The notes: a model not told the origin generated them from the sequence alone. A stretch of 64,000 bases of DNA from a virus (IMGVR_UViG_3300025030_000038:186001-250000); one strand, 5' to 3'; numbered from the stretch's first letter, positions 22,519 to 30,648 are shown. Made by a program: numbers and translations.

Positions 22519-23253
22519 CTAGGCCCCGGCGACTCTAGCCAGAGTCATAGCCCTGGTATAGAAGATCTGGGACATGGACCGGATGATATGGATGTCAATG
22601 CCCGGGACTTCATCATGGTCCTCGAAGGCCCGACCGCGACGTAGGGCTTTGGCGACGCTGTCAATGGAGTTGGCCATCTGGTTGGCCAAGGCACTCATCT
22701 TAATGGCGTACCCGGGGACTTTGGCGGCCTTCTTGATCAAGTCTTCGGCCCGTTGACGGTCCTTGGCTTCTGGTTGACTCGTGCCATTAGGAACCTTGGT
22801 TGCCCGTTCCGCTTCCTTCCAAGTTACCTTCAGGGGAGGATACTTGGAGGATGGCCCCTGGGACGGCTGTGCTGGGGGCGGCTCGGGCTTCCTTGGTGGT
22901 GGCCTTGGGGGCGGAGGCGGTGGTGGCCTTGGACGGGTCCTGGGGGGTGGACTACGGTAGCCGCTACCCGGGTAGGTCCCGGAGGTGGGGTTGGGACGGG
23001 AAATAGTGACCCCATCTTTCAACTGTGTCCAGGCCTCAATAATTGGTACAGCCTTGGCGATGTCCCCGCCCCTATCCGGGTGGTGGATCATTATGAGGGT
23101 CCGGAACGCCTTCTTGGCATCCTCAACACTGGCTGTGGCAGGAAGCCCCAGGACCTTGAGGGCCTCGTCCGTGTACATTGGAACGGTACGGGCAACTCTA
23201 GATACCCAATGGGAGTACGCAATCCGCCATGCTGCCAATTTGTCGAGGGGCAT
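22519..23253 (-). CDS. J-domain (DnaJ-like) protein, 244 aa
   Basis: Residues about 28-80 form a J-domain (ALKVLGLPATASVEDAKKAF...HHPDRGGD), with the HPD motif that stimulates Hsp70 ATPase. A Pro-rich linker follows (about 95-130), then a helical C-terminus. No Hsp70 gene is in the window, so the partner is probably host DnaK. Start at MPLDKLAAWRIAYSHW. It ends 6 nt before the metallopeptidase start. Confidence 0.8.
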   Translation of the reverse strand: MPLDKLAAWRIAYSHWVSRVARTVPMYTDEALKVLGLPATASVEDAKKAFRTLIMIHHPDRGGDIAKAVPIIEAWTQLKDGVTISRPNPTSGTYPGSGYRSPPPRTRPRPPPPPPPRPPPRKPEPPPAQPSQGPSSKYPPLKVTWKEAERATKVPNGTSQPEAKDRQRAEDLIKKAAKVPGYAIKMSALANQMANSIDSVAKALRRGRAFEDHDEVPGIDIHIIRSMSQIFYTRAMTLARVAGA

Positions 23254-23355
23254 ACGGGGTGCTGGGGATAGGGGGAATAGGGGTCCCTGCAACAATTCGC
23301 CGGTTAGTCGTTGCCCGGTGCCCGTCCAGGCAAGGTTTCGCCAGTTAAGAGTGTA

Positions 23356-23387
23356 CGATAAGCAACATTCCGGGAAGTTGCTTATCG
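23356..23387. terminator. 11-bp perfect hairpin between divergent genes
   Basis: CGATAAGCAAC pairs exactly with GTTGCTTATCG around loop ATTCCGGGAA. It lies between the divergent starts of 22519-23253 and 23437, so an operator or insulator is as likely as a terminator. Confidence 0.7.
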
Positions 23388-23436
23388 CCGACATTTGGGT
23401 GTAAGACCCTAAACTGGCTATCCAAGGCCCCCAAGT

Positions 23437-23886
23437 ATGACCCTTCGCTCCAAGCTCATTCGTCTGGCACATGCCAATCCCGAGTTGCGTGGGCAATTGC
23501 TTCCGCTATTGAAGGAAGCGGCTGGTGGCCCCAAAAAGAGGGACGTGGATGAAGAGGCCATTGCCAAATGGATGCCATCTGCATTGCGACGTGAGCAACG
23601 GGAGGTGGCCCTACGGGACCAGTACCACAACAACCTCCAGACTCCAGGTACGGAAGAGAACCAGAGGCACCAGACGATCCTGGACAATCAGGCAAAATGG
23701 GAGAAACTAGAGGGTCAATGGATCCTTCGGGTACCAGGGCAACCCGTGGCAGCCCTGCCTACGACTGGGAAGCAGAATGCAGCCCAGTTTGTAGCTTTTG
23801 ATCTCAAGACCCGCAAGGAACTGGCCCTACTGTCAAAGCGGGAAGTCTTTGGATGGCTCACGAAAATGGCCCTGTTGGACACCTAA
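23437..23886 (+). CDS. protein with shared N-terminal tag (class 1), 149 aa
   Basis: MTLRSKLIRLAHANPELRG, then QLLPLLKEAAGG, is the tag shared with 12886 and 28900. The body is charged and unrecognised (DEEAIAKWMPSALRREQREV; WILRVPGQPVAALP). A + strand island in a - strand block; TAATG overlap with the ADP-ribosyltransferase-like gene. Confidence 0.7.
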   Translation: MTLRSKLIRLAHANPELRGQLLPLLKEAAGGPKKRDVDEEAIAKWMPSALRREQREVALRDQYHNNLQTPGTEENQRHQTILDNQAKWEKLEGQWILRVPGQPVAALPTTGKQNAAQFVAFDLKTRKELALLSKREVFGWLTKMALLDT

Positions 23887-24704
23887 TGAGCCCTCAGGCC
23901 AGTCCCATCAAGGTTGCCTTCCGGCATCTCCTCCAGGGAGCCAAGACTCTCAACCTATCCAACTATGACCTTGAGGGGCTCCCTGAGGGGAAACCCACGA
24001 CCCTCTACCATGGCACCACGGCTTTCTTCAAGACCTTTGACATGAACCGTGGCCGGGACGAACTGGTCAACAAGTTTTACGGCCGGGGAATCTTCCTAAC
24101 TCCCTACAAGCACGTTGCTGAGAAGTACGCAGAGGCCAACCGCAACATTGGGTTCGACCCCTCAATCATTGATGATCTCAAGAGCCAGAACCGCAATGCC
24201 GGTGGGATGCTGGAGGCCCTTTACAAAGGGGGTGTTGACGCATGGGAGACGTATCCTCGGGCCACAGGCTTCTGGAACGACAATCCTACTCCAGGTCAAG
24301 GGACCCTCGACACAATGGGATTTGAGAAGTTCTTGGGAGTAGACCCAAACTCTATCAATGACGTTGCCGGGTACATCATTGGTAGCAAGGTAAAGCCCCT
24401 TGGGAGTGGGGAGTCCCCACTGGACATGTTTGGTGGGGCACCGACTGGGGCTCCCGGCTACCTCTACGACACCTTGGATGAGGTGGGCCTGGACTCATCG
24501 GCCTACCGCCCCAAGGTCTATACGGTTGTGGCTACCGTCTTCAATACCCTCATCACATCCAGCAAGGCTCAGGCCAAAAGGGCCAAAAGCCGGGGCTATG
24601 ATTCGGTCATCTACTACGGGTCAGACCTCGTGAGTGGTGTCCCCGAAGTGGCCGTGTTCGATCCCCACAAAGTGAAGATCACCCACGTTGAAGTGATCGA
24701 CTAA
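23886..24704 (+). CDS. ADP-ribosyltransferase-like protein with class 2 tag, 272 aa
   Basis: YHGTTAFFKTFDMNRG (residues about 41-56) and YGRGIFLTPYKHVAEKYAE (about 63-81) match the NAD-binding H-Y-[E] type ART fold used by toxins and by phage enzymes such as T4 Alt and ModA. The N-terminus SPIKVAFRHLLQGAK matches the metallopeptidase at 21719. Predicted to modify host proteins or nucleic acids, perhaps injected with the DNA. The exact catalytic Glu was not located with certainty. Confidence 0.75.
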   Translation: MSPQASPIKVAFRHLLQGAKTLNLSNYDLEGLPEGKPTTLYHGTTAFFKTFDMNRGRDELVNKFYGRGIFLTPYKHVAEKYAEANRNIGFDPSIIDDLKSQNRNAGGMLEALYKGGVDAWETYPRATGFWNDNPTPGQGTLDTMGFEKFLGVDPNSINDVAGYIIGSKVKPLGSGESPLDMFGGAPTGAPGYLYDTLDEVGLDSSAYRPKVYTVVATVFNTLITSSKAQAKRAKSRGYDSVIYYGSDLVSGVPEVAVFDPHKVKITHVEVID

Positions 24705-24705
24705 A

Positions 24706-25065
24706 CTACTCGCACCGTTTGAACCACCAGTTGTACTCAACCCGACCATGGGTGCCTGCCATGTTGAGTACCCATCCCACTGAGGCGAACTTCTTCTGGT
24801 AGTGGGGATCGGAGAGAACCTTCTCTATCTCATCACAGGACTCCCCTGCGGAAGTGAACCGCCCAAATGCCTTCAGGTACCCCTCAGTCAAGTAGTTGAG
24901 GAATGCATCCCGGTCAGTGAATTGGAACGTGAGTGGACCCTCTTCGACCCCCACCCACCTGTCACGCGAATTGAAGAACGCATTGTCAATGGTGGTAAGC
25001 GCCCAATGGTTGGCACGGGCTGCGAACACATCGTGGATATGGGAAACAGTAACGGTTATAGTCAT
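24706..25065 (-). CDS. hypothetical protein, 119 aa
   Basis: MTITVTVSHIHDVFAARANH: strands and helices (PLTFQFTDRDAFLNYLTEGY; HGRVEYNWWFKRCE). Its 3' end is 1 nt from the convergent ADP-ribosyltransferase-like stop. In a chain with 25062 and 25316 by 4-nt overlaps. Confidence 0.6.
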   Translation of the reverse strand: MTITVTVSHIHDVFAARANHWALTTIDNAFFNSRDRWVGVEEGPLTFQFTDRDAFLNYLTEGYLKAFGRFTSAGESCDEIEKVLSDPHYQKKFASVGWVLNMAGTHGRVEYNWWFKRCE

Positions 25066-25319
25066 CGCTTCTGGTCCTTCTTGAGCGCACGGTTGAGTGC
25101 TCGAACAACCTTCTCGGCCCACTTCATCGCATATGCCTCGGAGTACCGGGCAGACAGGTGAGAGTCCAGGGTGACACGTCCTGGGGACGCCTTCTTGCCA
25201 CGGCGCAACTCAATAGACCAGCCCTTTGGGTACCTCCGAGTTACAGAGATCCCCCACCCGTGCCAAGTGGCATACTGGCATCCTTCGGCCAAGGTTCCCC
25301 AAGTGATAGTGCGGCTCAT
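25062..25319 (-). CDS. hypothetical basic protein, 85 aa
   Basis: MSRTITWGTLAEGCQYATWH: aromatic and basic, with a C-terminal Arg/Lys-rich helix (EKVVRALNRALKKDQKR). Could bind nucleic acid. 4-nt overlaps on both sides. Confidence 0.6.
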   Translation of the reverse strand: MSRTITWGTLAEGCQYATWHGWGISVTRRYPKGWSIELRRGKKASPGRVTLDSHLSARYSEAYAMKWAEKVVRALNRALKKDQKR

Positions 25320-25780
25320 AGGACGTACTCCGGGTCAAGGTGGATGGTGGTGATGTGAAGGTCTTGGATGAACCATGGGACAGAGTTCAGGGCCACAAAC
25401 ATGTCCAGGTTGTACTGGGCAAAGGGGGCTGTGGGATGGCAGAGCACTTCCTTGGGGACCCAACGAACAAGTCCCTTCTCGGTTGTCTGGATCCTTGACC
25501 CATGTGTCTTGCAGAGGAAGGTGCTGGTCATGTAGTCCACCCCATTGGGGCCCCCTCCAGGACATAGTGCGGTGAAGAAGGGAGGTGCCCCATCTGGCAA
25601 AGCCACCAGCCCGGTCTCCTCGAAGAGTTCCCGGTAGGCTGTGAACTCCAGAGACTCCTTCCCATCTACCTTGCCCCCGGGGAGTCCGAAGGCATCAGGT
25701 CTATCCTTCCTGGATACTGCCAGGATCAGGCCAGACTCGTGAATGATGAGCGCACATGCTGCAAGGGGGATGGGGTTCAT
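25316..25780 (-). CDS. Nudix hydrolase, 154 aa
   Basis: The Nudix box GKVDGKESLEF..RELFEETGLV (residues about 35-57) matches GX5EX7REUXEEXGU fully, so the Mg site should be active. It hydrolyses nucleoside diphosphates linked to another moiety; the exact substrate is not readable. Full-length single domain. Confidence 0.9.
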   Translation of the reverse strand: MNPIPLAACALIIHESGLILAVSRKDRPDAFGLPGGKVDGKESLEFTAYRELFEETGLVALPDGAPPFFTALCPGGGPNGVDYMTSTFLCKTHGSRIQTTEKGLVRWVPKEVLCHPTAPFAQYNLDMFVALNSVPWFIQDLHITTIHLDPEYVL

Positions 25781-25786
25781 TGGATC

Positions 25787-26620
25787 CTACCAGCCGCTGC
25801 TTCCGCCACCACCACCGAAGTCACCGCCCCCACCACCGTAGCTGGAGTCATTGGAGCTTGAGCTTGACCCGCTGTCCCAGCTACTCGAACTTGAGCTGCT
25901 TGAACTCGAACTGTCGTTGTTCAGGTACACGAAGGTTGAGCTACTCCCACTCCCACCGTAGCTTCGACCACTGCTGTAACCGTAGCTGCCCCGCTCGTCT
26001 CGCGCCATCCACCACAGCATCAGTAGGAACAGAAAACCCCCCAGGATGATGAACAGAATGAGCACGGTATGGTCCCCACTACTGTGCTGTGCGGGCATTG
26101 GATGGTAGCGCCAGCCAGCCTGTGTGACCATCTGAGGGTTCCCCCCTGTGGCCACAATCAGGGCACCCACGATGCCCCGCAGGCCATCTCCGAACTGGCT
26201 GGCCCGGAAGGATGGGCGCATGCTGTCCAGCAGTTCGACTGCCTGTGAATCGGTCACCTGGGCTTCGAGCCCTGAGCCGACTTCGATCCGTGATCGGTGA
26301 TCCCGGATGGCCAGCACGACTAGGACCCCATTGTTCTGCCCGGCCTGCCCTCCACGCCATTGACCCGCAACTCCGTTGGCGAAGTCCTCAATGGGTTCCC
26401 CATTGGTGGTGGGCACCGTTAGCACGGCAATCTGGACATGGGTCCGCTGGAAATGGTCCAGCTCCCGGGCGGCAATATCCTCAACCTCCGCTGGAGTCAG
26501 GACTCCCGCAAGGTCTGTCACCGGGTGGGTGATGGCCGGGTAAGCGATGGCCGACGTAGCAACGGTCAGGGTGAGGAGCACAGCCAACATGCTGAGCCCG
26601 AAACGAGAAATCGAATTCAT
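25787..26620 (-). CDS. TPM-domain (YgcG-like) membrane protein, 277 aa
   Basis: A signal peptide (residues about 1-27, ...ATSAIAYP), then a TPM domain (DLAGVLTPAEVEDIAARELD... NGVLVVLAIRDHRSRIEVG, about 35-165). A membrane helix (VLILFIILGGFLFLLMLWWM) and a Ser/Gly-rich tail ending GGGGGDFGGGGGSSGW follow. This is the standard YgcG layout. In bacteria it is often paired with LemA, and the next gene upstream looks LemA-like. Confidence 0.85.
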   Translation of the reverse strand: MNSISRFGLSMLAVLLTLTVATSAIAYPAITHPVTDLAGVLTPAEVEDIAARELDHFQRTHVQIAVLTVPTTNGEPIEDFANGVAGQWRGGQAGQNNGVLVVLAIRDHRSRIEVGSGLEAQVTDSQAVELLDSMRPSFRASQFGDGLRGIVGALIVATGGNPQMVTQAGWRYHPMPAQHSSGDHTVLILFIILGGFLFLLMLWWMARDERGSYGYSSGRSYGGSGSSSTFVYLNNDSSSSSSSSSSSWDSGSSSSSNDSSYGGGGGDFGGGGGSSGW

Positions 26621-27166
26621 GGGGAAACCTCGTTGGAGTAGGGGACATGGTGGGGGAACCCACGAGAAACGGATGGATCGACTAATTCTGCGTAACGGTT
26701 GTAGTTGGCCGCAGCCTCATCATAGCGGCGGATGGCAATGTGAACTCGGTTTTCAGCACCTGTGATCTCGGCATCCCTGGCACGGATGCGTTCTGCCCGG
26801 CTTCGTTCCAGAGCGCGATCCCGTGGTGAAAGGGGGGCTTCCCAAACGTCACGTTCCCTTGGGGCTGACATGCCACTCACTTGCTCCCAGTAGGCCACTA
26901 TGTGGGCTTCTCTCTGGGTGGCTGAGTAGATGTCCGCCCGACGTTGGCGTACGGCTTCCATGCGGGTCGTGAGTTCGTCCCTTACCCTGTTGCCCTGCGC
27001 GTGCATGAGCCCAAGGCCACCAAGAAACGCGACCAGAACAACCCCAACCACCGTGGCAGCCCTCTTGGCAAATGTTTTCCGTCCCTCAACTCTGTAGGCC
27101 CGCTGAGCTGCAACCCGCTGTTGTTCCTGTTCGGCCTTCTGGACGGATGCTTCAGAGACATCTCAT
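26617..27166 (-). CDS. LemA-like membrane protein, probable frameshift near start
   Basis: The frame reads ...ASVQKAEQEQQRVAAQRAYR, a membrane helix (VVGVVLVAFLGGLGLMHAQ), then NRVRDELTTRMEAVRQRRAD... and ENRVHIAIRRYDEAAANYNR, which resembles LemA's ending helix. The ATG at 27166 follows promoter site 15 at the correct distance but is out of frame by one base. Otherwise the frame opens only at 27051. Confidence 0.55.
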
Positions 27167-27171
27167 GTGAT

Positions 27172-27219
27172 CCTCAATCCCCTATCGGTACGGGAAGGGG
27201 ACTTTTTAGCGAAATCGAC
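27172..27219 (-). promoter_or_regulatory. sigma-28-like promoter, site 15
   Basis: CTAAA, 15 nt, ACCGATAG, TTGAGG; drives the LemA-like/TPM pair. Confidence 0.75.
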
Positions 27220-27444
27220 CTAAGAATTCGACTGTGAGATTTTCACACAGTCCCGGAGCCGATACCAGTGGGACCCGAGTTGGGTCAAGACCCTTGCTGC
27301 ATCGCCCGTAGCAATCATAACGATGCCAGCGGTGTAGGCCCTCTCATCCCCCTGCTTGGGAACGTAGACCTTCATCCCCTCCTCCACCCAGGGGATGGAT
27401 TCAATATACACGGACTCCCCCTTCGAGTTCTTCCAGTCGCTCAT
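27220..27444 (-). CDS. hypothetical protein, 74 aa
   Basis: MSDWKNSKGESVYIESIPWV: beta-rich (EGMKVYVPKQGD; AGIVMIATGDAARVLTQLG), a possible small barrel. 4-nt overlap with 27441. Its stop abuts promoter site 15. Confidence 0.6.
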   Translation of the reverse strand: MSDWKNSKGESVYIESIPWVEEGMKVYVPKQGDERAYTAGIVMIATGDAARVLTQLGSHWYRLRDCVKISQSNS

Positions 27445-27698
27445 GACTTACCTTCCAGTATCTTGACCATCATCCTGGCGATCTTCTCTAGGTCCTGCCC
27501 CTTCTCGATGTCCCCAAGGGCGATCTCCATGGCCGGGATCAGCACCTCACCAAGGCCAGACACATAGCTTTCGCGAGCTAGCTCCTTGTCGTAACCCCGA
27601 TTCTCGCGGATGCAAGTTTTGCTGTACTCCATCTGGTCCAGGGCTTCCTGGAGGGCGATGGCACTCGGGTTGGTTAGGGGTTTACTCTCGGTTGTCAC
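27441..27698 (-). CDS. hypothetical helical protein, 85 aa
   Basis: MTTESKPLTNPSAIALQEAL; all-helical with a charged end (EKIARMMVKILEGKS). Chained by 4-nt overlaps to 27695 and 27220. Unrecognised. Confidence 0.6.
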   Translation of the reverse strand: MTTESKPLTNPSAIALQEALDQMEYSKTCIRENRGYDKELARESYVSGLGEVLIPAMEIALGDIEKGQDLEKIARMMVKILEGKS

Positions 27699-27916
27699 AC
27701 CTGGACCGTGACAATGTCGCCCTGGATGCCACCGGTACCAAGGGCGATCTCGGGGTGGTCGGCCAGCCAGCGCATCGCCCCACCCAGGGTCTTGTAAACA
27801 CGAGCGAGATCCTGGTGAGGAGTGGACCAGCTACCGTCCACCTGGGTCCGGGCCGCCACGTAGGTTTTGACGTTCGTGGTGGTGTGGGTAAGAACGATGA
27901 TGTATGTGGGCTTCAT
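27695..27916 (-). CDS. hypothetical protein, 73 aa; paralog of 30649-30927
   Basis: MKPTYIIVLTHTTTNVKTYV, then V[D]GSW.T...D.AR...T.G.A.RW, a pattern repeated in the protein at 30649 (WDGSWAT...AKTWTTKGWARKW). An unknown small phage family. First gene behind promoter site 16. Confidence 0.65.
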   Translation of the reverse strand: MKPTYIIVLTHTTTNVKTYVAARTQVDGSWSTPHQDLARVYKTLGGAMRWLADHPEIALGTGGIQGDIVTVQV

Positions 27917-27932
27917 AGTGGGTGGGTCCCGC

Positions 27933-27980
27933 TTTCAAATACCTATCGGTATGGGAGGGGGACTTTTTAGCGAAATCAAC
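27933..27980 (-). promoter_or_regulatory. sigma-28-like promoter, site 16
   Basis: CTAAA, 15 nt, ACCGATAG; drives 27695 to 27220. Confidence 0.75.
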
Positions 27981-28537
27981 TAGGGGCTCACACCGATGAG
28001 GGCAAGCAGGCTGGTGAGTTGCTGGGTGTTCGATGTGGCCGAGAGGCGGTGGTCATCATCCACAAGAACCAGGGTCGCCTGGGATCCTGCCACTAGGTTC
28101 TGTGAGTGCCCTACGGGAACCACAGCATCACCCCTACCATGGACCACCAGTACCTGCTTGGTGACTTCGCCCGGGAGACCTTCGAGCCCTTCCCAGTGAA
28201 GCTGGTACCCGGTTCGCTCCGCCATGAGTTCGTGACCGGGGCATAGCAGTAGGGTGGGGCCAGCCCAGAGCCCACGGAGCAACAGCTCAACGGCCACTGC
28301 CCCTCCAAAAGAAGACCCCACGATGGCATCGATCTTATGGGTTGCCAGTGCCTGAAGCTGGATCATAAGGCTTTGCTCGAAAAGTTGAGCGCCCTCTGGT
28401 CCCTTCAGGTCACGGATGGGAGGGCAGGGCATCTGCTCGGAAACCACCGTGAATCCCGCAGCCTCAAGGGCCTCAGTCTTCGCCCCCCGAGGGCCAGACT
28501 CCAGGCCGTGGATGTAGAGTAGGGTGGTCATGTTCAT
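27980..28537 (-). CDS. alpha/beta-hydrolase, YqiA/UPF0227-like esterase, 185 aa
   Basis: YIHGLESGPRGAKTEAL at the N-terminus and VGSSFGGAVAVEL (nucleophile elbow G-S-S-F-G-G, residues about 73-79) match the YqiA-type esterase family. A late HGRGDAVVP (Asp) and DDDHRLS (His) complete the triad. Substrate unknown. Behind promoter site 17, with start MNMTT. Confidence 0.8.
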   Translation of the reverse strand: MNMTTLLYIHGLESGPRGAKTEALEAAGFTVVSEQMPCPPIRDLKGPEGAQLFEQSLMIQLQALATHKIDAIVGSSFGGAVAVELLLRGLWAGPTLLLCPGHELMAERTGYQLHWEGLEGLPGEVTKQVLVVHGRGDAVVPVGHSQNLVAGSQATLVLVDDDHRLSATSNTQQLTSLLALIGVSP

Positions 28538-28538
28538 G

Positions 28539-28586
28539 TCCTCAATACCCTATCGGCACGAGAGGGGAGATTTTTAGCGGAATCGG
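28539..28586 (-). promoter_or_regulatory. sigma-28-like promoter, site 17
   Basis: CTAAA, 15 nt, GCCGATAG, TTGAGGACATGAACATGA: the start region is identical to that of site 18. Confidence 0.75.
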
Positions 28587-28592
28587 ACCTAC

Positions 28593-28832
28593 CTACCGGG
28601 GGAACAGGCTGGTCTCTGTAACATGCTGGATGGCATCCCGCGTGTTCTGGTTGTGGTCCTCACTGTAGGTGTCTGCCTCACCTTTATCCGAGAAGGCCGC
28701 GTAGGCGAACCCACTGTCTTTCCCGAAGACACAGTGAGCCGCTGTGTCCTCATCCCACTCCACGTAGGTGAACTCGAACTTGTTGCTCTTCCGCGGGGAG
28801 TAGCTTTTCTTGGCTGGCTTCTTCATGTTCAT
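28593..28832 (-). CDS. hypothetical protein, 79 aa
   Basis: MNMKKPAKKSYSPRKSNKFE: a very basic start, then an aromatic-acidic middle (FTYVEWDEDTAAHCVFGKDS). Unrecognised. Same start context as 27980 (MNM). Confidence 0.6.
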   Translation of the reverse strand: MNMKKPAKKSYSPRKSNKFEFTYVEWDEDTAAHCVFGKDSGFAYAAFSDKGEADTYSEDHNQNTRDAIQHVTETSLFPR

Positions 28833-28834
28833 GT

Positions 28835-28880
28835 CCTCAATACCCTATCGGCACGAGAGGGGAGATTTTTAGCGGAATCG
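28835..28880 (-). promoter_or_regulatory. sigma-28-like promoter, site 18
   Basis: CTAAA, 15 nt, GCCGATAG; drives 28593. The divergent tagged gene at 28900 begins just behind it. Confidence 0.75.
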
Positions 28881-28899
28881 CCTATACCCCTACCGTTTC

Positions 28900-29607
28900 A
28901 TGGTGACCCTTCGATCCAAACTGGTCCGACTTGCCCACGAGAATCCGGCTCTTCGGCCCCACCTCCTCCCCCTTCTCAAGGAAGCAATGGGGCAATGGAC
29001 TGAGATAGGGCATGGGGACTACGACCAGTACAGGGATGCAGTGTGGGCAATGTATGAAGTTACCTACAGGCAATTGGGGCTGATCATTTCCTCCCCCCAA
29101 GGGTTGAATGAGTTTGATGTATGGTCAATTTACTTCGATGGGGAAACGCCTGTTGCCTTCAAGCTATGCAAGAAAACCCGGTTCGGTGTCAAGGGAGGTC
29201 TAGCAGGGTCCAATGGTAGCGCCGAAGGAAGGGGTGCCATCAAGAGCCTCCTGAGCCGTGTCTATCGCCAGCCTGGACAATACAGTGAGGTCTCCCATGG
29301 GGTTGAGAAGCTTGTCCTGGCTGGTGGGGCACCCGTCATATGTGCGGCCCATGTACCCGAAATCCTTGGGAAGCCGGTCAAGCCAAGCCCCGATGGGCTC
29401 CACTACACGAGGACCCTGGCAGGGGTTGGCCCCGTTGAGAAAATTATGGTAGGAACCCCACGAGGTATCCCCACTACGTCCTTCAATGCCCCATGGTGTC
29501 CTGTCATGGAAGAGGACGCTGGGCAGCAGGCTAGGACCGCTGAGGATATGGCGGACAGCATTGAAGAGCATGCAACCCATCTTGGCTGCATGCTCGACTG
29601 GGACTAG
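28900..29607 (+). CDS. acetyltransferase-like protein with class 1 tag, 235 aa
   Basis: MVTLRSKLVRLAHENPALRP, then HLLPLLKEAMGQ, is the shared tag. The body (FDVWSIYFDGETPVAFKLCK; GSAEGRGAIKSLLSRVYRQP; EVSHGVEKLVL) resembles an uncharacterised phage GNAT-like family, but this is not certain. A single + strand gene set between - strand genes. Candidate packaged protein. Confidence 0.65.
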   Translation: MVTLRSKLVRLAHENPALRPHLLPLLKEAMGQWTEIGHGDYDQYRDAVWAMYEVTYRQLGLIISSPQGLNEFDVWSIYFDGETPVAFKLCKKTRFGVKGGLAGSNGSAEGRGAIKSLLSRVYRQPGQYSEVSHGVEKLVLAGGAPVICAAHVPEILGKPVKPSPDGLHYTRTLAGVGPVEKIMVGTPRGIPTTSFNAPWCPVMEEDAGQQARTAEDMADSIEEHATHLGCMLDWD

Positions 29608-29843
29608 CAGTTCCCTGTGTGGGTGGCAAGGATCTCTCGGTTGATCTGCTTCAGGGACTCCGCGTCCAGCCAGAAGGACACCTTGCCCCCGGTCATGTTG
29701 CCGTCCGAGCGCCGGAACTTGAGGTTGGTTGTCGTGTGCGGATAGACCATGTCCACGATGATCGTGGTCGGGGTTGTTCGGAGGACCTTGCAGGTGGTCT
29801 GTGTGGGATGGTTGCGGTTGGAGATCCAAACGATGGCGTCCAT
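29604..29843 (-). CDS. hypothetical protein, 79 aa
   Basis: MDAIVWISNRNHPTQTTCKV: beta-rich (TTIIVDMVYPHTTTNLKFRR; KVSFWLDAESL). The 3' end overlaps the convergent tagged gene by 4 nt. Behind promoter site 19. Confidence 0.6.
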   Translation of the reverse strand: MDAIVWISNRNHPTQTTCKVLRTTPTTIIVDMVYPHTTTNLKFRRSDGNMTGGKVSFWLDAESLKQINREILATHTGNC

Positions 29844-29854
29844 GGAGTTCTCGC

Positions 29855-29900
29855 TTTCAAATACCTATCGGTACGGGAAGGGGACTTTTTAGCGAAATCG
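29855..29900 (-). promoter_or_regulatory. sigma-28-like promoter, site 19
   Basis: CTAAA, 15 nt, ACCGATAG; drives 29604-29843. Confidence 0.75.
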
Positions 29901-29905
29901 TAGGT

Positions 29906-30109
29906 CTATGCCCGGCCCGAGCGGATTGCCTCAGCCATGAAGGCTACCCAACGGGTAGGGCAGGTCGAAGTTGCCTCGATCATGTCCATGATCTCGTCGG
30001 TTGAACACTCGTAGGCAACCGCCGTGCGGATCCGGGCAATGATTGCCTCGTTGATTTCGGCACCGTTGACGTTGACCCGGTTCGAGAATGTTGCGTCGTT
30101 GGTGTTCAT
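29906..30109 (-). CDS. hypothetical protein, 67 aa
   Basis: MNTNDATFSNRVNVNGAEIN; helical (EAIIARIRTAVAYECSTDEI). Sits between promoter sites 19 and 20 as a single-gene unit. Confidence 0.6.
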   Translation of the reverse strand: MNTNDATFSNRVNVNGAEINEAIIARIRTAVAYECSTDEIMDMIEATSTCPTRWVAFMAEAIRSGRA

Positions 30110-30116
30110 GGTTCGT

Positions 30117-30162
30117 CCTCACAACCCTATCGGCATGAGGGGACCAATTTTTAGTGAAATCG
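30117..30162 (-). promoter_or_regulatory. sigma-28-like promoter, site 20
   Basis: CTAAA, 15 nt, GCCGATAG, TGAGG; drives 29906-30109. Confidence 0.75.
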
Positions 30163-30230
30163 TCCAGGGACACCGTACACGGCAACCTGCTTGCTGAGAC
30201 CAGGATTCGCTTAAGTCCTGGGAAGTACTA

Positions 30231-30590
30231 TCAAATCGGGTAGATGGCGCTGTACCAGCAGGTGCACTGTTCGGCGTACAGCCCAATCTTCCCCAGGGCA
30301 GCATTCACATCCTCGACGAGATTGTACTGCTCCCGATCGAAGCTGAAGTAGTTGCCCACGTCCCCACCGTCATGGACCACGACCACAACGGACTTGAGCC
30401 CGTAGGACTCTCCCCTGGCAGCCCATTCCTCGGGGGTCCGGAAGGCAGGGCAGCCCCCGGTGGCATCTTCCGCGAGGTTGCAGCCATGCTTGGCCATCAC
30501 GTCCAGGACCTTCTGAACAGCTTCCTTGCCCTTCTTGGACAGAGCAGCGGGGGCGGTCAGATTCGGGTGGACAGTCTTGATCTTGCTCAT
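30231..30590 (-). CDS. hypothetical protein, 119 aa; paralog of 3632-3946
   Basis: MSKIKTVHPNLTAPAALSKK, then HGCNLAEDATGGCPAF and a C-terminal VVVVVHDGGDVGNYF / IGLYAEQCTCWYSAIYP block that mirrors the + strand protein at 3632. Start chosen at MSKIK, after GGGATGTAAAATC. No promoter copy is directly upstream, so it probably shares the 30649 transcript. Confidence 0.65.
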   Translation of the reverse strand: MSKIKTVHPNLTAPAALSKKGKEAVQKVLDVMAKHGCNLAEDATGGCPAFRTPEEWAARGESYGLKSVVVVVHDGGDVGNYFSFDREQYNLVEDVNAALGKIGLYAEQCTCWYSAIYPI

Positions 30591-30648
30591 GATTTTACAT
30601 CCCTTCCGGAACATCCCCCTCATCGGGGTGGTTGAGGCAAATGCGACT

